Under the pieces are notes generated by a model. It saw only the letters and a list, made by a program, of their open reading frames with translations. It did no database searches and was not told where the DNA came from. The position numbers were made by a program, and so were the translations under genes. This document shows, in pieces, positions 17,328 through 26,608 of a stretch of DNA of 41,919 bases. Each line of letters starts with the position of its first letter. The first letter of the stretch is position 1. Source of the stretch: Gammaproteobacteria bacterium (lineage in GTDB: Bacteria; Pseudomonadota; Gammaproteobacteria; GRL18); the NCBI GenBank assembly GCA_016744375.1, contig JADGEM010000044.1, forward strand, positions 1-41,919. Direction: 5' to 3'.

Positions 17328-18370
17328 AGACTGTCTCCAATAGCAAAAGCGATCTCATTATCAGATAAGTGCAGTAGTTTTCCCTTAAACAAAGCATGAA
17401 GTTGTGATAGTTGTTTTTCTCGAAAAACCAGATAAGCAAATGCATGGGTCAATGAAAAAACACTTTCCTTTAGCATATTACCGGCATACTGAATAATGTC
17501 TTTTTCCAGACTGAGTTCAACTTGATGAATTGATTCACAGTGCTTTATGAGTGAACCGATTTCATTCGGAAGCATACTATAAAGTTGATCCAGTTTTGTA
17601 ATTTGAGAAAGCTGAACCAAAATTTTAGAATTTAAATAATATCCTCCTGAAACTAATAGAAAATAACTATGTGAAGGCGATAAATGGTAGCAAAGGCGAT
17701 AACGTAATAACCAAATCAAATTAGTCTGATCAATAATGCGCCCCAGAAGCGGTTGCAGTAAAGATTGTTCTTCATCACTCAAGACTCTGAGTTGCTTATT
17801 TAAGCCAGTATAATACTGATGATTTAGCGCAGTCTCAATGGTAAATACATCTTGTTTTTGTTCAAAACTCTTGCTTCCATAGCGTGCAATAGAAGCAAAA
17901 GGCGTTTTTTCCAGCAGAGTCAAAATCTCTGCGATATTATCAGCATTGAGCAGAACATCAACAGGGAGTATAGTAAAGTGCCCCAAAGGAGTAAGCTCTG
18001 CAAGCACCTCTTCCTTAGAGCGCTGTAATGATTTTCCTCGTAAAATAGTTTTGATGTTTTTTAACTCAAAACGTCTTATCCAATAGATAAAAATATCTCG
18101 TTCATATCCAGAAAGAGAACGAATAATCGAGCGAGCATCATCCAGGAGTACCGACAAAAATAAATTATCCATATTGCCTGCAGGTAGTAGCTTAAAATGA
18201 GACTGAGTGAGCTTTTGGATGATATTGTCGAGCCCTTTATTCTTTAGAGTGGGCAGTATTTCCTCAATGGGTTGTTGGATTAAAGCGGAAAATTCGGCAT
18301 AATTTAGCAGGCGCTTTGAAAAAATCGTAATCATAGTTTGCAGATAGGCATAGTGAGCGATTTTAAGCAT
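17324..18370 (-). CDS. ntpC: V-type ATPase subunit C (AC39/d-like)
   Basis: A 348-residue, mostly helical protein that I assign to the V-type ATPase subunit C/AC39 family, which sits between the central stalk and the membrane ring. Sequence signatures are weak: the LLNYAEFSALIQQPIEEILP opening resembles the family's first helical repeat, and R-x-x-F-E-L-K-N-I-K-T-I-L-R-G near residue 115 is the best family-like block. Position and size fit, since the gene lies between the stator coiled coil and subunit I as in other V/A operons. Assignment is partly by context. Confidence 0.78.
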   Translation of the reverse strand: MLKIAHYAYLQTMITIFSKRLLNYAEFSALIQQPIEEILPTLKNKGLDNIIQKLTQSHFKLLPAGNMDNLFLSVLLDDARSIIRSLSGYERDIFIYWIRRFELKNIKTILRGKSLQRSKEEVLAELTPLGHFTILPVDVLLNADNIAEILTLLEKTPFASIARYGSKSFEQKQDVFTIETALNHQYYTGLNKQLRVLSDEEQSLLQPLLGRIIDQTNLIWLLRYRLCYHLSPSHSYFLLVSGGYYLNSKILVQLSQITKLDQLYSMLPNEIGSLIKHCESIHQVELSLEKDIIQYAGNMLKESVFSLTHAFAYLVFREKQLSQLHALFKGKLLHLSDNEIAFAIGDSL

Positions 18371-18372
18371 CG

Positions 18373-18693
18373 TTAATTATTCTCTGCATTTAAAATCAAA
18401 TCCAGAACATCATTAATAGCTTGCTGTTGATACTGTTCAGATATCTCAAGCAAACGCTCCTGGCGTTCCTGGTAACGTCGTTCTAACTCATTTATCTGTG
18501 TTTGTGCCCGTTCTTTAGCTTTATCCGTAAAGGAAGAATGAATCTCAGGAACACGCACATCAAAGCGCTGTTCAGCTCGCTTAACTTCATCTCGTGCTTC
18601 ATAGACTAATCGGTCACGTTCCTTCTTTGCACTGTCTACAATTTCCTGTGCTTTAAGTTCTGCATTTAATAATCGTTGTAATACATTTTTCAT
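18373..18693 (-). CDS. V-type ATPase subunit G/H (peripheral-stalk coiled coil)
   Basis: A 106-residue protein made almost entirely of charged heptads (LNAELKAQEIVDSAKKERDR through ERRYQERQERLLEIS), as expected for the G/H partner of subunit E. The AQEIVDSAKKERD segment resembles the corresponding region of AhaH and of F-type b subunits. It is the first gene of the operon, with a good promoter 54 bp upstream, and no strong ribosome-binding site is visible before its ATG. The low complexity of coiled coils makes the family call partly contextual. Confidence 0.78.
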   Translation of the reverse strand: MKNVLQRLLNAELKAQEIVDSAKKERDRLVYEARDEVKRAEQRFDVRVPEIHSSFTDKAKERAQTQINELERRYQERQERLLEISEQYQQQAINDVLDLILNAENN

Positions 18694-18746
18694 GGAATTA
18701 TTTCACCAGTCAATTCATGTATATAAAGATGTTCTTTCTTATCTCC

Positions 18747-18775
18747 AGAATATTAGAATAAGTAGAAAATGGCAA
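18747..18775 (-). promoter_or_regulatory. Candidate sigma-70 promoter of the V-ATPase operon
   Basis: Read on the minus strand, TTGCCA (18775-18770) and TATTCT (18752-18747) are separated by exactly 17 bp, leaving a leader of about 45-50 bases before the G/H start codon. The 159-bp region is shared with the divergent efflux operon, for which I could not pick a convincing promoter. Confidence 0.5.
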
Positions 18776-18864
18776 TGATTCTGATCAAAAAGAACTTTAA
18801 TATGAAAGAAATATTTTAAGTGTTACAATTCTTTTAAATTTATAAAAAATAAGTGTTTATTTAT

Positions 18865-20004
18865 ATGAAATTGTCCTTTAAATTATTACTCATTCTATTT
18901 GTAGTGCACATCTCTGCCTGTAACGATAAAACCGCTGAAAAAAAGCAACCTAAACTGATTGAAGTTGTTACTCATATTGTTAAATCTCATGACACTCCCA
19001 TATCATTTGAATTTGTCGGTAAGACTGCCAGTTCCCGTAAAGTAGAAATACGCTCCAGAGTGGAAGGTTTTCTTGAAAAACGTTTGTACAAGGAAGGTGC
19101 ATTTGTTGATGAAGGCGATCTCTTATTTCAAATGGATAAAAAACCATTTGAGGCAAAGCTTAATGCTGCCAGAGCGGAGATGGCACAACAACAGGCACGT
19201 ATGGAAACTGCTCAGATAAATCTTAATCGCGTTCGTCCCCTGGTAAAGAAAAAAGCCGTTGCACAAAAAGAACTGGATGATGCTCAGGGTAACTATCGAG
19301 CTTCAGCCGCTTCTGTAGAAGTTGCAAAAGCTAATGTCATTCAGGCTGAGCTGGATTTGGGCTATACCAATATTTATTCACCAGTTCATGGTTTAACCAG
19401 TTTTGCTGTTCAGCAGGAAGGTGCTTATATTGGCATGGGCGATCAGGGACTATTGACTTATGTCGCACAAATTGAGCCAATGCGGATAGAGTTTAGTGTT
19501 TCGGAAAATCAATTATTAAAAGCACGCTCTTCAGAAAAAGCGGGTTTATTAAAGATGCCCGAAAATAATGATTTTGAAGTACAAATTATTTTTAGTGATG
19601 GAAGCCTTTATCCACATTCAGGAAGAATTACGTTTACAGATGCTTCATTAAATGAGAATACGGGTACTTTTTTAATGAGAGCTGAGGTTGACAACCCAAA
19701 ATCGACATTAAGGCCTGGTCAGTTTGTCAGAGCCAAAATTAATGGTGCCATCAGGCCTGAAGCGATTCTTGTACCCAAGACGGCTGTTCAACAAGGGGCA
19801 AAAGGAAGTTTTGTGTGGGTAATTAATGGACAGAATAAAGCAGAATTCAGACCCGTCACAACAGGAGCCTGGGAAGGTGATCAATGGTTTATTAGTGAGG
19901 GATTAAAAAATGGGGAAAAAGTTGTTGTTACAGGTGGCATAAAACTAAGAGCTGGTGTGGAGGTTTCAGAAGCCAGAAATCAAAATCAAGCGGTTAAAAA
20001 ATGA
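18865..20004 (+). CDS. RND efflux periplasmic adaptor (lipoprotein, AcrA/MexA family)
   Basis: A 379-residue membrane fusion protein. The signal peptide ends in a lipobox (ISAC, Cys about residue 19), so the mature protein is probably lipid-anchored in the periplasm. Next come the barrel-sandwich half motif (RSRVEGFLEKRLYKEGAFVDEGDLLF), an alpha hairpin (about 95-165), the matching half motif (IYSPVHGLTSF) and the beta-barrel and membrane-proximal domains (LRPGQFVRAKI, LVPKTAVQQGAKGSFVWV). The ATG at 18865 is preferred; a GTG at 18853 would add four residues. It joins the inner-membrane pump and outer-membrane factor encoded directly after it. Confidence 0.94.
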   Translation: MKLSFKLLLILFVVHISACNDKTAEKKQPKLIEVVTHIVKSHDTPISFEFVGKTASSRKVEIRSRVEGFLEKRLYKEGAFVDEGDLLFQMDKKPFEAKLNAARAEMAQQQARMETAQINLNRVRPLVKKKAVAQKELDDAQGNYRASAASVEVAKANVIQAELDLGYTNIYSPVHGLTSFAVQQEGAYIGMGDQGLLTYVAQIEPMRIEFSVSENQLLKARSSEKAGLLKMPENNDFEVQIIFSDGSLYPHSGRITFTDASLNENTGTFLMRAEVDNPKSTLRPGQFVRAKINGAIRPEAILVPKTAVQQGAKGSFVWVINGQNKAEFRPVTTGAWEGDQWFISEGLKNGEKVVVTGGIKLRAGVEVSEARNQNQAVKK

Positions 20005-20056
20005 TTTTGATTATAATGACCAAAGGTGGTAAAACTGAGGTGGACAACTTAAGCTT

Positions 20057-23000
20057 ATGATTTCCCATGTTTTTATAAAACGTCCTGTTTTTGCCACAGT
20101 ACTGTCAATTATTATCGTGATTGCCGGTCTGGTGTCACTGGCTTCACTGCCCATTACACAATACCCGGAAATTACTCCTGTGCAGGTCACTGTCAGTGCC
20201 AGTTATCCTGGTGCTGATGCTGATACTGTCGCAAATAGTGTTGCAGGTCCTATCGAAACTAAAGTCAACGGTGTAGATAATATGTTGTATATGAGCTCAA
20301 GCAGCTCAGCAACAGGGCAAATGAGCCTGACTATTTACTTTGAAATTGGTACCGATCCCGATACGGCAGAAGTTCAGGTTAACAATCGTGTAAACCAGGC
20401 ATTGCCTTTGCTACCTGATGTCGTAAAAAATGCTGGTGTGACTGTCCAAAAACGCTCATCTGGTATTTTAATGCTGATAGGTTTATTCTCACCTGATGGG
20501 CGTTATGATGAAAAGTTTATTGGTAATTATGCTGATCTGTATGTGCTTGATGAAATAAAACGGGTACAGGGTGCAAATCAGGCCAGTGTCATGGGCTTTC
20601 CAGATTTAGCTATGCGTCTATGGCTGCAACCGGATCGAATGGCCAGCCTGGGGTTAACCGCCAGTGATATTCAATCGGCAGTCAGTGCGCAAAACCAGCA
20701 ATTTGGTATTGGTAGTCTTGGCCAGGCTCCCACCGATAATCCCGTTAGTATGACTTTTCCTGTCATTACTGAAGGTCGCTTTTCTACTCCTGATCAATTT
20801 GAAGATATTATTCTTAAATCTGAACAGGAAGGTACGGCCATTGTCCGCCTTAAAGATGTTGGTCGAGCAGAAGAAGGTTTGAAAACCTATCTGCTTCGTT
20901 CAAATTTGAATGGTAAAGCCTCCAGTTTCATCGCTGTTTATCAGCAACCTGATTCCAATGCGGTTGATGTTTCCAAAAATGTCAGAGCACTGATGGAACG
21001 GCTTAAAAAAGGTTTTCCGGAAGGAATTGATTATACTGTTTCTCTGGATACCACCCAGTTTGTTCAGGCCTCAATTGATGAGGTCGTTGAAACACTGATT
21101 ATTGCGATTATTCTTGTGGTTGTGGTGACTTATTTATTCTTACAAAACTTTAATGCCACATTGATTCCAACGATTGCTATTTTGGTTTCAGTCATTGGTA
21201 CTTTTGTTGGTATGATTGCGCTGGGATTTTCGATTAATTTATTAACTCTCTTTGGACTGGTTTTAGCAATAGGCATTGTCTGTGATGATGCGATTGTTGT
21301 TGTTGAGAATGTTGAACGAAATATGGCTGAATTTAAAATGGCACCTCGTGAAGCAACTCTGGCCGCAATGAAAGAAGTGACAGGGCCTGTTATTGCAACT
21401 TCTTTGGTGTTGATTGCCGTTTTTGTTCCAGTGGCTTTTATGAGTGGTACCACTGGTGTACTTTATAAACAATTTGCCATTACCATTGCCATTTCAGTGG
21501 CTATTTCCAGTTTTATTGCATTGACACTGACACCTGCAATGTCTGCCTTACTATTAAAACCAAGAGAAGAAGCTACCCGAGGACCTTTTGGCTGGTTTAA
21601 TCGAGGAATGAATCGATTAATTAAAACTTATACGCTGGGTGTTTCGGCAACTATGCGACGGCTGTTTATTTCGTTGACTCTTCTAGCTACTATGCTTTAT
21701 GGCATGGTTTATCTCTTTCAATCTATTCCCAGTAGTTTTGTTCCTCAGGAAGATCAGGGCTTTATGTTTGCAGTCATTATTATGCCTGATGGGGCAAGTC
21801 TGGATCGCTCAGAAGAACTCACCAATCAAGTGGCGGAAATTTTCTCTGAACATCCAGCAGTGAAAGATTTTTCTGCACTCTCTGGATACAGTATTATTGA
21901 TGGTCAGTTTAAAACCAATACTGGCACTGTTTTTGTTTCATTAAAAGATTTTGAATCAAGGCAAGATCCTTCCTTGTCTGCAGAAGCACTAATGAAATAT
22001 GTCACGCCACGTCTGAAAAAAATTAAAGAAGGCATTGTCATCCCCATTAATCCTCCTGCAATACCAGGCTTAGGAGCACAGGGTGGATTTGAATTCTGGC
22101 TGCAAAATCGTGGTCAGGGCGGAGTACCTTATTTATCTAAAATGACTAAAGAGTTTATTGAAAAAGGAAAACAGGAAGAACAACTGACCCGATTGAATAC
22201 GACAGTTAATGCGCAATCTCGTCAATTAATGACTTATGTCGATCGAGCTAAAGCTGAAACACTGGGTGTTCCAATTCAGGATGTTTATGCTTCATTGCAA
22301 ACTTTATTTGGCTCACTTTATGTCAGTCAATACAATAAAAATGGTCGAATCTGGCAGGTTATATTACAAGCAGAACCTCAATTCCGTTCCAAACCGGAAG
22401 ATATCCAAAATATTTTTGTTCGTCAAAAAGAAGGTAAGATGGTACCTCTGTCCTCATTGGTAACCACTGAATATGTTTCAGGTCCTGATTTGGTTTCCCG
22501 TTTTAATGGTTTTATTGCTGCAAAAATTACTGGTGATGCAAGTTCAGGATTTAGCTCAGGTGATGCTATCAACAGGATGGAAGGCGTCTCAGATGAGATA
22601 CTCCCTGATGGCTTCAGTTATGCCTGGGCAGGACAGGCTTATGAAGAAAAAAAAGCAGGTAGTACCTCAACCATTATTTTTGCCTTTGCTCTGGTGATGG
22701 TCTTTCTTATTCTGGCGGCTCAATATGAGCAATGGTCACTACCCCTTGCGGTTGTTACTGCAGTCCCTTTTGGTATCTTTGGTGCTTTAGTTGCTGTTTG
22801 GAGTCGGGACATGCAAAATGATGTGTACTTTCAAATTGGCCTGGTGACATTAATTGGACTATCTGCTAAAAATGCCATTTTGATAGTTGAATTTGCCGAG
22901 TTAAAATATCATGAAGGTATGAATGCTTTTGATGCCGCATTAAATGCCGCTGCTTTACGTTTACGGCCTATTTTAATGACCTCTTTTTCATTCATTTTAG

Positions 23001-23206
23001 GCTCTATGCCTCTGGTATTAGCCAGTGGAGCCGGGGCCAATGCTCGTCATTCAATTGGTACTGGCATCATTGGTGGTATGATTGCAGCCACCTCTTTGGC
23101 TTTATTTTTTGTCCCTCTTTTTTATTACCTGATTACGGAAGGAAAAGAACGGCTTGCAAAAAGAAAAAATAGTCGGTTAATACAAGAAATAGAGAATGAA
23201 TCATGA
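20057..23206 (+). CDS. HAE1-family RND multidrug efflux pump (AcrB/MexB-like)
   Basis: 1049 residues, the normal length. The opening (FIKRPVFATVLSIIIVIAG), SYPGADADTVANSVAGPIE, and twelve membrane helices in two blocks match the AcrB family. The proton-relay residues are intact: Asp410 and Asp411 in GIVCDDAIVVVEN and Lys938 in SAKNAILIVEFAE. It exports amphiphilic compounds from periplasm or membrane, driven by protons; the substrates cannot be deduced. It lies 52 bp behind the adaptor and overlaps the outer-membrane factor gene by 4 bp. No local TetR- or MarR-type regulator is present. Confidence 0.96.
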   Translation: MISHVFIKRPVFATVLSIIIVIAGLVSLASLPITQYPEITPVQVTVSASYPGADADTVANSVAGPIETKVNGVDNMLYMSSSSSATGQMSLTIYFEIGTDPDTAEVQVNNRVNQALPLLPDVVKNAGVTVQKRSSGILMLIGLFSPDGRYDEKFIGNYADLYVLDEIKRVQGANQASVMGFPDLAMRLWLQPDRMASLGLTASDIQSAVSAQNQQFGIGSLGQAPTDNPVSMTFPVITEGRFSTPDQFEDIILKSEQEGTAIVRLKDVGRAEEGLKTYLLRSNLNGKASSFIAVYQQPDSNAVDVSKNVRALMERLKKGFPEGIDYTVSLDTTQFVQASIDEVVETLIIAIILVVVVTYLFLQNFNATLIPTIAILVSVIGTFVGMIALGFSINLLTLFGLVLAIGIVCDDAIVVVENVERNMAEFKMAPREATLAAMKEVTGPVIATSLVLIAVFVPVAFMSGTTGVLYKQFAITIAISVAISSFIALTLTPAMSALLLKPREEATRGPFGWFNRGMNRLIKTYTLGVSATMRRLFISLTLLATMLYGMVYLFQSIPSSFVPQEDQGFMFAVIIMPDGASLDRSEELTNQVAEIFSEHPAVKDFSALSGYSIIDGQFKTNTGTVFVSLKDFESRQDPSLSAEALMKYVTPRLKKIKEGIVIPINPPAIPGLGAQGGFEFWLQNRGQGGVPYLSKMTKEFIEKGKQEEQLTRLNTTVNAQSRQLMTYVDRAKAETLGVPIQDVYASLQTLFGSLYVSQYNKNGRIWQVILQAEPQFRSKPEDIQNIFVRQKEGKMVPLSSLVTTEYVSGPDLVSRFNGFIAAKITGDASSGFSSGDAINRMEGVSDEILPDGFSYAWAGQAYEEKKAGSTSTIIFAFALVMVFLILAAQYEQWSLPLAVVTAVPFGIFGALVAVWSRDMQNDVYFQIGLVTLIGLSAKNAILIVEFAELKYHEGMNAFDAALNAAALRLRPILMTSFSFILGSMPLVLASGAGANARHSIGTGIIGGMIAATSLALFFVPLFYYLITEGKERLAKRKNSRLIQEIENES

Positions 23207-24705
23207 TACTAACAAGTTTAAAAAATAATTTTTTGTTAGTCTATTTAGTAATACTCGTTATTTCAGGATGTACTGTTGTTGGTCCTGATTATAAAAAACC
23301 TGAATTAGATTTACCCAATCATTGGCGAATTAAACCAGATAATTCAGCAAATATTGCAGATTTAAAATGGTGGAAAAATTTTAATGATCCCATACTCAAT
23401 AAACTTATTTTAACAGCACTACAAAATAATCAGGACATCAGAGTTGCAGCAGCCCGTGTTGCTGAATATGCTGCGCGGGTTGATATTATTCGTGCCGGTT
23501 TTTATCCTCAAATTGGCTATAGTGGCAGTGCTAATCGAAATCAACTTTCAAGAGAAACTTTTAATGCCTCATCATCCGGTTCAAGAGTATACAATTCTTT
23601 TGGTGTGGGTTTAAACGTTGGCTGGGAGATTGATTTCTGGGGTAAGATAGCCCGTGCAACTGAAGCGGCAAAAGCAGATTTGCTTGCAAAAGAAGCGGCA
23701 AGGCAAGTGGTTATTCTAACACTGGTTTCTTCTGTTGCCTCCTCTTATTCACAGTTGCTGAACCTGGACAAACAGTTAAAAGTTGCTAAAGATACGGTCA
23801 GTCGGCGTAAGCAAACAGTTGCCTTATTTAAAGAAAAATTTGCTGGTGGTGTTATTTCTGAGCTGGAAGTGGCACAAATTCAATCGGAATATGAATTCGC
23901 AAGGATTCGTATACCGGCGATTGAGCGGCAATCGGCATTATTAGAAAATGCGATGTCGGTTTTGCTTGGACGTAATCCGGGAAGCATTATAAGAGAAAAA
24001 CAAAACAATGATTTATTATTACCTGAAATTCCTTCTGGCATTCCTGCAAAAATTTTAGAGCAGAGGCCTGATATTCAGCAGGCTGAAAATAATTTAATTG
24101 CCGCCAATGCCCGCATTGGTGTTGCTAAGGCAGCTTATTTCCCCAATATTTCATTGACTGGTTTATTGGGTTATTCCAGTGAATCACTATCACGTCTACT
24201 GAATAATTCAGCCAACATTTGGTCTGCTGGAGGTGATTTATTAGGCCCTATTTTTTCAGGAGGGGCTATTGATGCACAGTTGCGAGTCTCTGAGGCAGAA
24301 CAAAAAAGAGCTTTAGCACAATACATCAAAGCCATTCAAATCGCATTGCAGGAAGTTAATGATGCTTTGATCTCTGTACAAAAACTCCAGGAAGAATATC
24401 AGGCACAAAAAAATCAGGTTGATGCATTAAAAAATTATTTGCACTTTGCTCATATTCGTTACAATGATGGTTATGTCAGTTATATTGAAGTATTAGACTC
24501 AGAACGGAGTTTATTTGATGCTGAGCTTGCGTTAATAAAAAAACAAAGTGAAGTCTTTGTGGCACTGATTTCAGTTTACAAATCGATGGGAGGCAGTTGG
24601 ATAGATAAAGCCGAAGATGTTGCTAATAAAGTTGATTTTCCTAAAGAAGAAAATGAAGATAAGTCTTTTCCATCAACGACTTTACCAAATTCTATTTTGA
24701 ATTAA
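23203..24705 (+). CDS. NodT-family outer-membrane efflux lipoprotein (OprM-like)
   Basis: A 500-residue outer-membrane factor. A lipoprotein signal ends at VISGC, followed by the typical CTVVGPDYKKPEL mature start and W-x-x-F-x-D-P-x-L (WWKNFNDPILNKL). Two repeats of the OEP fold are visible, with LNVGWEIDFWGKIARATEAA in the first and QRPDIQQAENNLIAANARIG followed by AAYFPNISLTG in the second. It forms the trimeric channel of the tripartite pump. The tail after residue ~470 is acidic and lacks recognisable structure. Confidence 0.95.
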   Translation: MILTSLKNNFLLVYLVILVISGCTVVGPDYKKPELDLPNHWRIKPDNSANIADLKWWKNFNDPILNKLILTALQNNQDIRVAAARVAEYAARVDIIRAGFYPQIGYSGSANRNQLSRETFNASSSGSRVYNSFGVGLNVGWEIDFWGKIARATEAAKADLLAKEAARQVVILTLVSSVASSYSQLLNLDKQLKVAKDTVSRRKQTVALFKEKFAGGVISELEVAQIQSEYEFARIRIPAIERQSALLENAMSVLLGRNPGSIIREKQNNDLLLPEIPSGIPAKILEQRPDIQQAENNLIAANARIGVAKAAYFPNISLTGLLGYSSESLSRLLNNSANIWSAGGDLLGPIFSGGAIDAQLRVSEAEQKRALAQYIKAIQIALQEVNDALISVQKLQEEYQAQKNQVDALKNYLHFAHIRYNDGYVSYIEVLDSERSLFDAELALIKKQSEVFVALISVYKSMGGSWIDKAEDVANKVDFPKEENEDKSFPSTTLPNSILN

Positions 24706-24774
24706 TCATTGGAAAAAAATCAATCTTTAATAGGAGGTACTTTATCTGTGTCACTAATATGAGGCTTTATCATT

Positions 24775-25164
24775 ATGACGGAACATCTGAAGCGAAGCAT
24801 ATTTCTTATTTTTGGAAGCCTGTTTTTTCTTGTGGGAATTATTGGGGTTCTTGTGCCAATCCTGCCAACCACGCCTTTTATGATACTTTCTGCTGCTTGT
24901 TTTGCTGAAAGCTCACCCAGATTTCATAAAATGCTTTTAAATAATCGCTGGTTTGGTGAAGATTTACGTCGTTGGGAAAATAATAAAACCATGAAGCGAG
25001 GGACAAAAAAACGAGCAACATGGATTATTATCATTAGCTTTACTCTATCTATCAGTATTTTGTGGGGCAATATTATCTGGCAATTAGTTTTATTTTGTAT
25101 TGCATTAGTTCTGTTGTTTTTTTTATGGCGAATTGCAGAGCATGCTCAAGGTTCACTGAAATAA
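24775..25164 (+). CDS. YbaN family (DUF454) small inner-membrane protein
   Basis: A 129-residue protein with hydrophobic segments at about 9-30 and 82-120 separated by a basic loop. The family pattern GIIGVLVPILPTTPFMILSA, then FAESSPRFHKMLLNNRWFG and RWENNKTMKRGTK, identifies DUF454/YbaN, whose function is unknown. It follows the efflux operon by 69 bp. That gap contains GGAGG (24732-24736) followed 10 bases later by a four-codon GTG...TGA mini-frame ending at 24761, then the ATG at 24775. Possible cotranscription with the pump is inferred from spacing only. Confidence 0.88.
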   Translation: MTEHLKRSIFLIFGSLFFLVGIIGVLVPILPTTPFMILSAACFAESSPRFHKMLLNNRWFGEDLRRWENNKTMKRGTKKRATWIIIISFTLSISILWGNIIWQLVLFCIALVLLFFLWRIAEHAQGSLK

Positions 25165-25179
25165 CATCCCTGACTTTAG

Positions 25180-25902
25180 TTAGGCCCTTATATAGACCCA
25201 GCCCTGATTGAGGCGTTTAACAATTTCTTCGAGTGCTTCTGGAATAATACTGGCTTCTTTGACGAGATGAACGTCAATGCCTTTTAATTTTTGTCTTTCA
25301 ATTGAACGCTGACAAGCTAAAAAAGAAACGTTTTCATGTTTCATTGCCAGAGTACGAATTCTGTTAATATAAAGTGAATCATCAGCCTGGAGAATTTTAA
25401 TACCATCTGCATTGACGAGGATCTGAAGTTGAAACTTTTCATCGTTATTATTGGTCGTTAATAATCTTTCTGCATTACCAAGTGCCAATTCGACTCTTGA
25501 TGGATCATCGGTGGAAATATGCAATAAAACCTGATGGCTATTGATAGTACCTGAATTTAATTGAACATATGGTGATGTTGTTTTATCAGGAGTTGGGCTG
25601 CCATAAAAATAAGCACCATTCCATCCGGTAATAATGCCTGTGAGTAAAAACAAGCAGGCCGCAATACCATATTGAAAATAATTGCTGTGATGAATTTTAT
25701 GCTGTTTTTCAGAATGGCAATCGGGTGGTGTCTGATAAGATACTTTAACCATTTCTTTAATAAGACGTGTCTGACAGATGCTTTCTGAAAGCTCATCATT
25801 CTTTTGCGATTTTTTTAAGATTTCAGCTTTGACTTCATTGGAAAGCTGATCATCAATATAGGCGTTAATTTGTTCAACAGGAGTTAAATCATCAGAGTTC
25901 AT
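25180..25902 (-). CDS. Anti-sigma factor with C-terminal DsrE-like domain
   Basis: A 240-residue single-pass membrane protein. The cytoplasmic N-terminus (1-60, PVEQINAYIDDQLSNEVKAE) resembles anti-sigma domains but lacks the zinc-binding HxxxCxxC motif. A membrane helix follows (~78-97), then a C-terminal domain (~123-240) that looks DsrE-like. That domain shares its layout with the secreted protein at 26674: HISTDDPSRVELALGNAERLL, ILVNADGIKILQ, IRTLAMKHENVSFLACQRSI with Cys197, and a closing aromatic-x-aromatic-x-Arg (YIRA). The ATG overlaps the sigma factor stop (ATGA), the classic coupling of a sigma/anti-sigma pair. I infer that the periplasmic DsrE-like domain senses a thiol or sulfur-related signal. 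Confidence 0.8.
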   Translation of the reverse strand: MNSDDLTPVEQINAYIDDQLSNEVKAEILKKSQKNDELSESICQTRLIKEMVKVSYQTPPDCHSEKQHKIHHSNYFQYGIAACLFLLTGIITGWNGAYFYGSPTPDKTTSPYVQLNSGTINSHQVLLHISTDDPSRVELALGNAERLLTTNNNDEKFQLQILVNADGIKILQADDSLYINRIRTLAMKHENVSFLACQRSIERQKLKGIDVHLVKEASIIPEALEEIVKRLNQGWVYIRA

Positions 25903-26447
25903 TTCACACTCCTTAATTTTATTTTTTGTATACTATTTTCTTTAAGATCAGAATTTTTTTTCAAAAGGCTCTCTTTCAGTGACAGACGTGCGCGACTTAA
26001 GCGGCTCATGACGGTCCCGATTGGAATACTCAATATGGCAGCAACTTCTTCATAAGAAAAGCCTTCTAAATCAATCAGGGTGATGACCTGGCGTTGACCC
26101 ATTGGTAACAGACCAACTGCTTTTCTTACGTGTAAAATAATTTCTTGCTGCTGCAGTAATTGGTCGGGTGTTTCATGATCGACAAAAACAATATCATCAA
26201 TACTTTCTGATGGTTTTATTTTGCGTAAATGATCATACCAGCAATTGGCCAGTATTTTAAACAACCAGCTGTTGATACTGGATTTATCACGCAGTTTGTT
26301 CAATTTTTGAAATGCTTTATAGAGAGTTTCATTGGTGAGATCATCAGCTAACAGCTCATCATTACACCAGGAATAAGCAACCCGATAAAGTTGCTCCCGT
26401 TTATTTTTCAGCTCATTTTGTTTTTTATTTGTAAATAATGAAAACAT
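25899..26447 (-). CDS. ECF-type RNA polymerase sigma factor
   Basis: A 182-residue sigma-70 family protein with only regions 2 and 4. Region 2 (~17-78) contains ELLADDLTNETLYKAF and INSWLFKILANCWYDHLRK. Region 4 (~105-160) contains LLPMGQRQVITLIDLEGFSY followed by the EEVAAILSIPIGTVMSRLSRAR helix-turn-helix. It belongs to the RpoE-like group by look, but no specific ECF subgroup is claimed. It is cotranscribed with the anti-sigma gene and preceded by a promoter whose motif also occurs ahead of the divergent secreted DsrE gene, which suggests autoregulation. Confidence 0.94.
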   Translation of the reverse strand: MFSLFTNKKQNELKNKREQLYRVAYSWCNDELLADDLTNETLYKAFQKLNKLRDKSSINSWLFKILANCWYDHLRKIKPSESIDDIVFVDHETPDQLLQQQEIILHVRKAVGLLPMGQRQVITLIDLEGFSYEEVAAILSIPIGTVMSRLSRARLSLKESLLKKNSDLKENSIQKIKLRSVK

Positions 26448-26545
26448 TACCGTTCTTCAAGTTTTTAATTCTCTGATTTTTATAAAGATTAACCAATTCT
26501 AAGTGATTTTGTATCGGAATAAAGCAGACATTTTATCTTGCAATT

Positions 26546-26577
26546 TAATAAGACGAGGAAACATGTCATTTTATTCC
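26546..26577 (-). promoter_or_regulatory. Predicted ECF promoter of the sigma/anti-sigma operon
   Basis: On the minus strand GGAATAAAA (26577-26569) is followed by CGTCTTATTA (26555-26546), with 17 bp between GGAAT and CGTCTTA. GGAA-type -35 and CGTC-type -10 elements are usual for ECF promoters. The same two words occur on the other strand 31 bp away, ahead of the secreted DsrE gene. The leader to the sigma start at 26447 is about 95 bases. Confidence 0.75.
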
Positions 26578-26608
26578 ATTTTTTTTATTTAATTTTTTAT
26601 AAAAAAAA

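Noticed and set aside
18060..18080. CGTCTTA word inside the V-ATPase subunit C gene
   Set aside because: No GGAAT lies 16-17 bp upstream and it is within a coding sequence.
25180..26447. Zinc-binding anti-sigma (ZAS) type regulation
   Set aside because: The N-terminal domain has no HxxxCxxC motif, so direct zinc/thiol sensing in the cytoplasmic domain is not supported.
26516..26546. A third GGAATAAA on the plus strand in the sigma/DsrE divergent region
   Set aside because: At the right distance it is followed by a TATCTTGC-like sequence and not by CGTCTTA, so it is probably not a promoter for this sigma factor.
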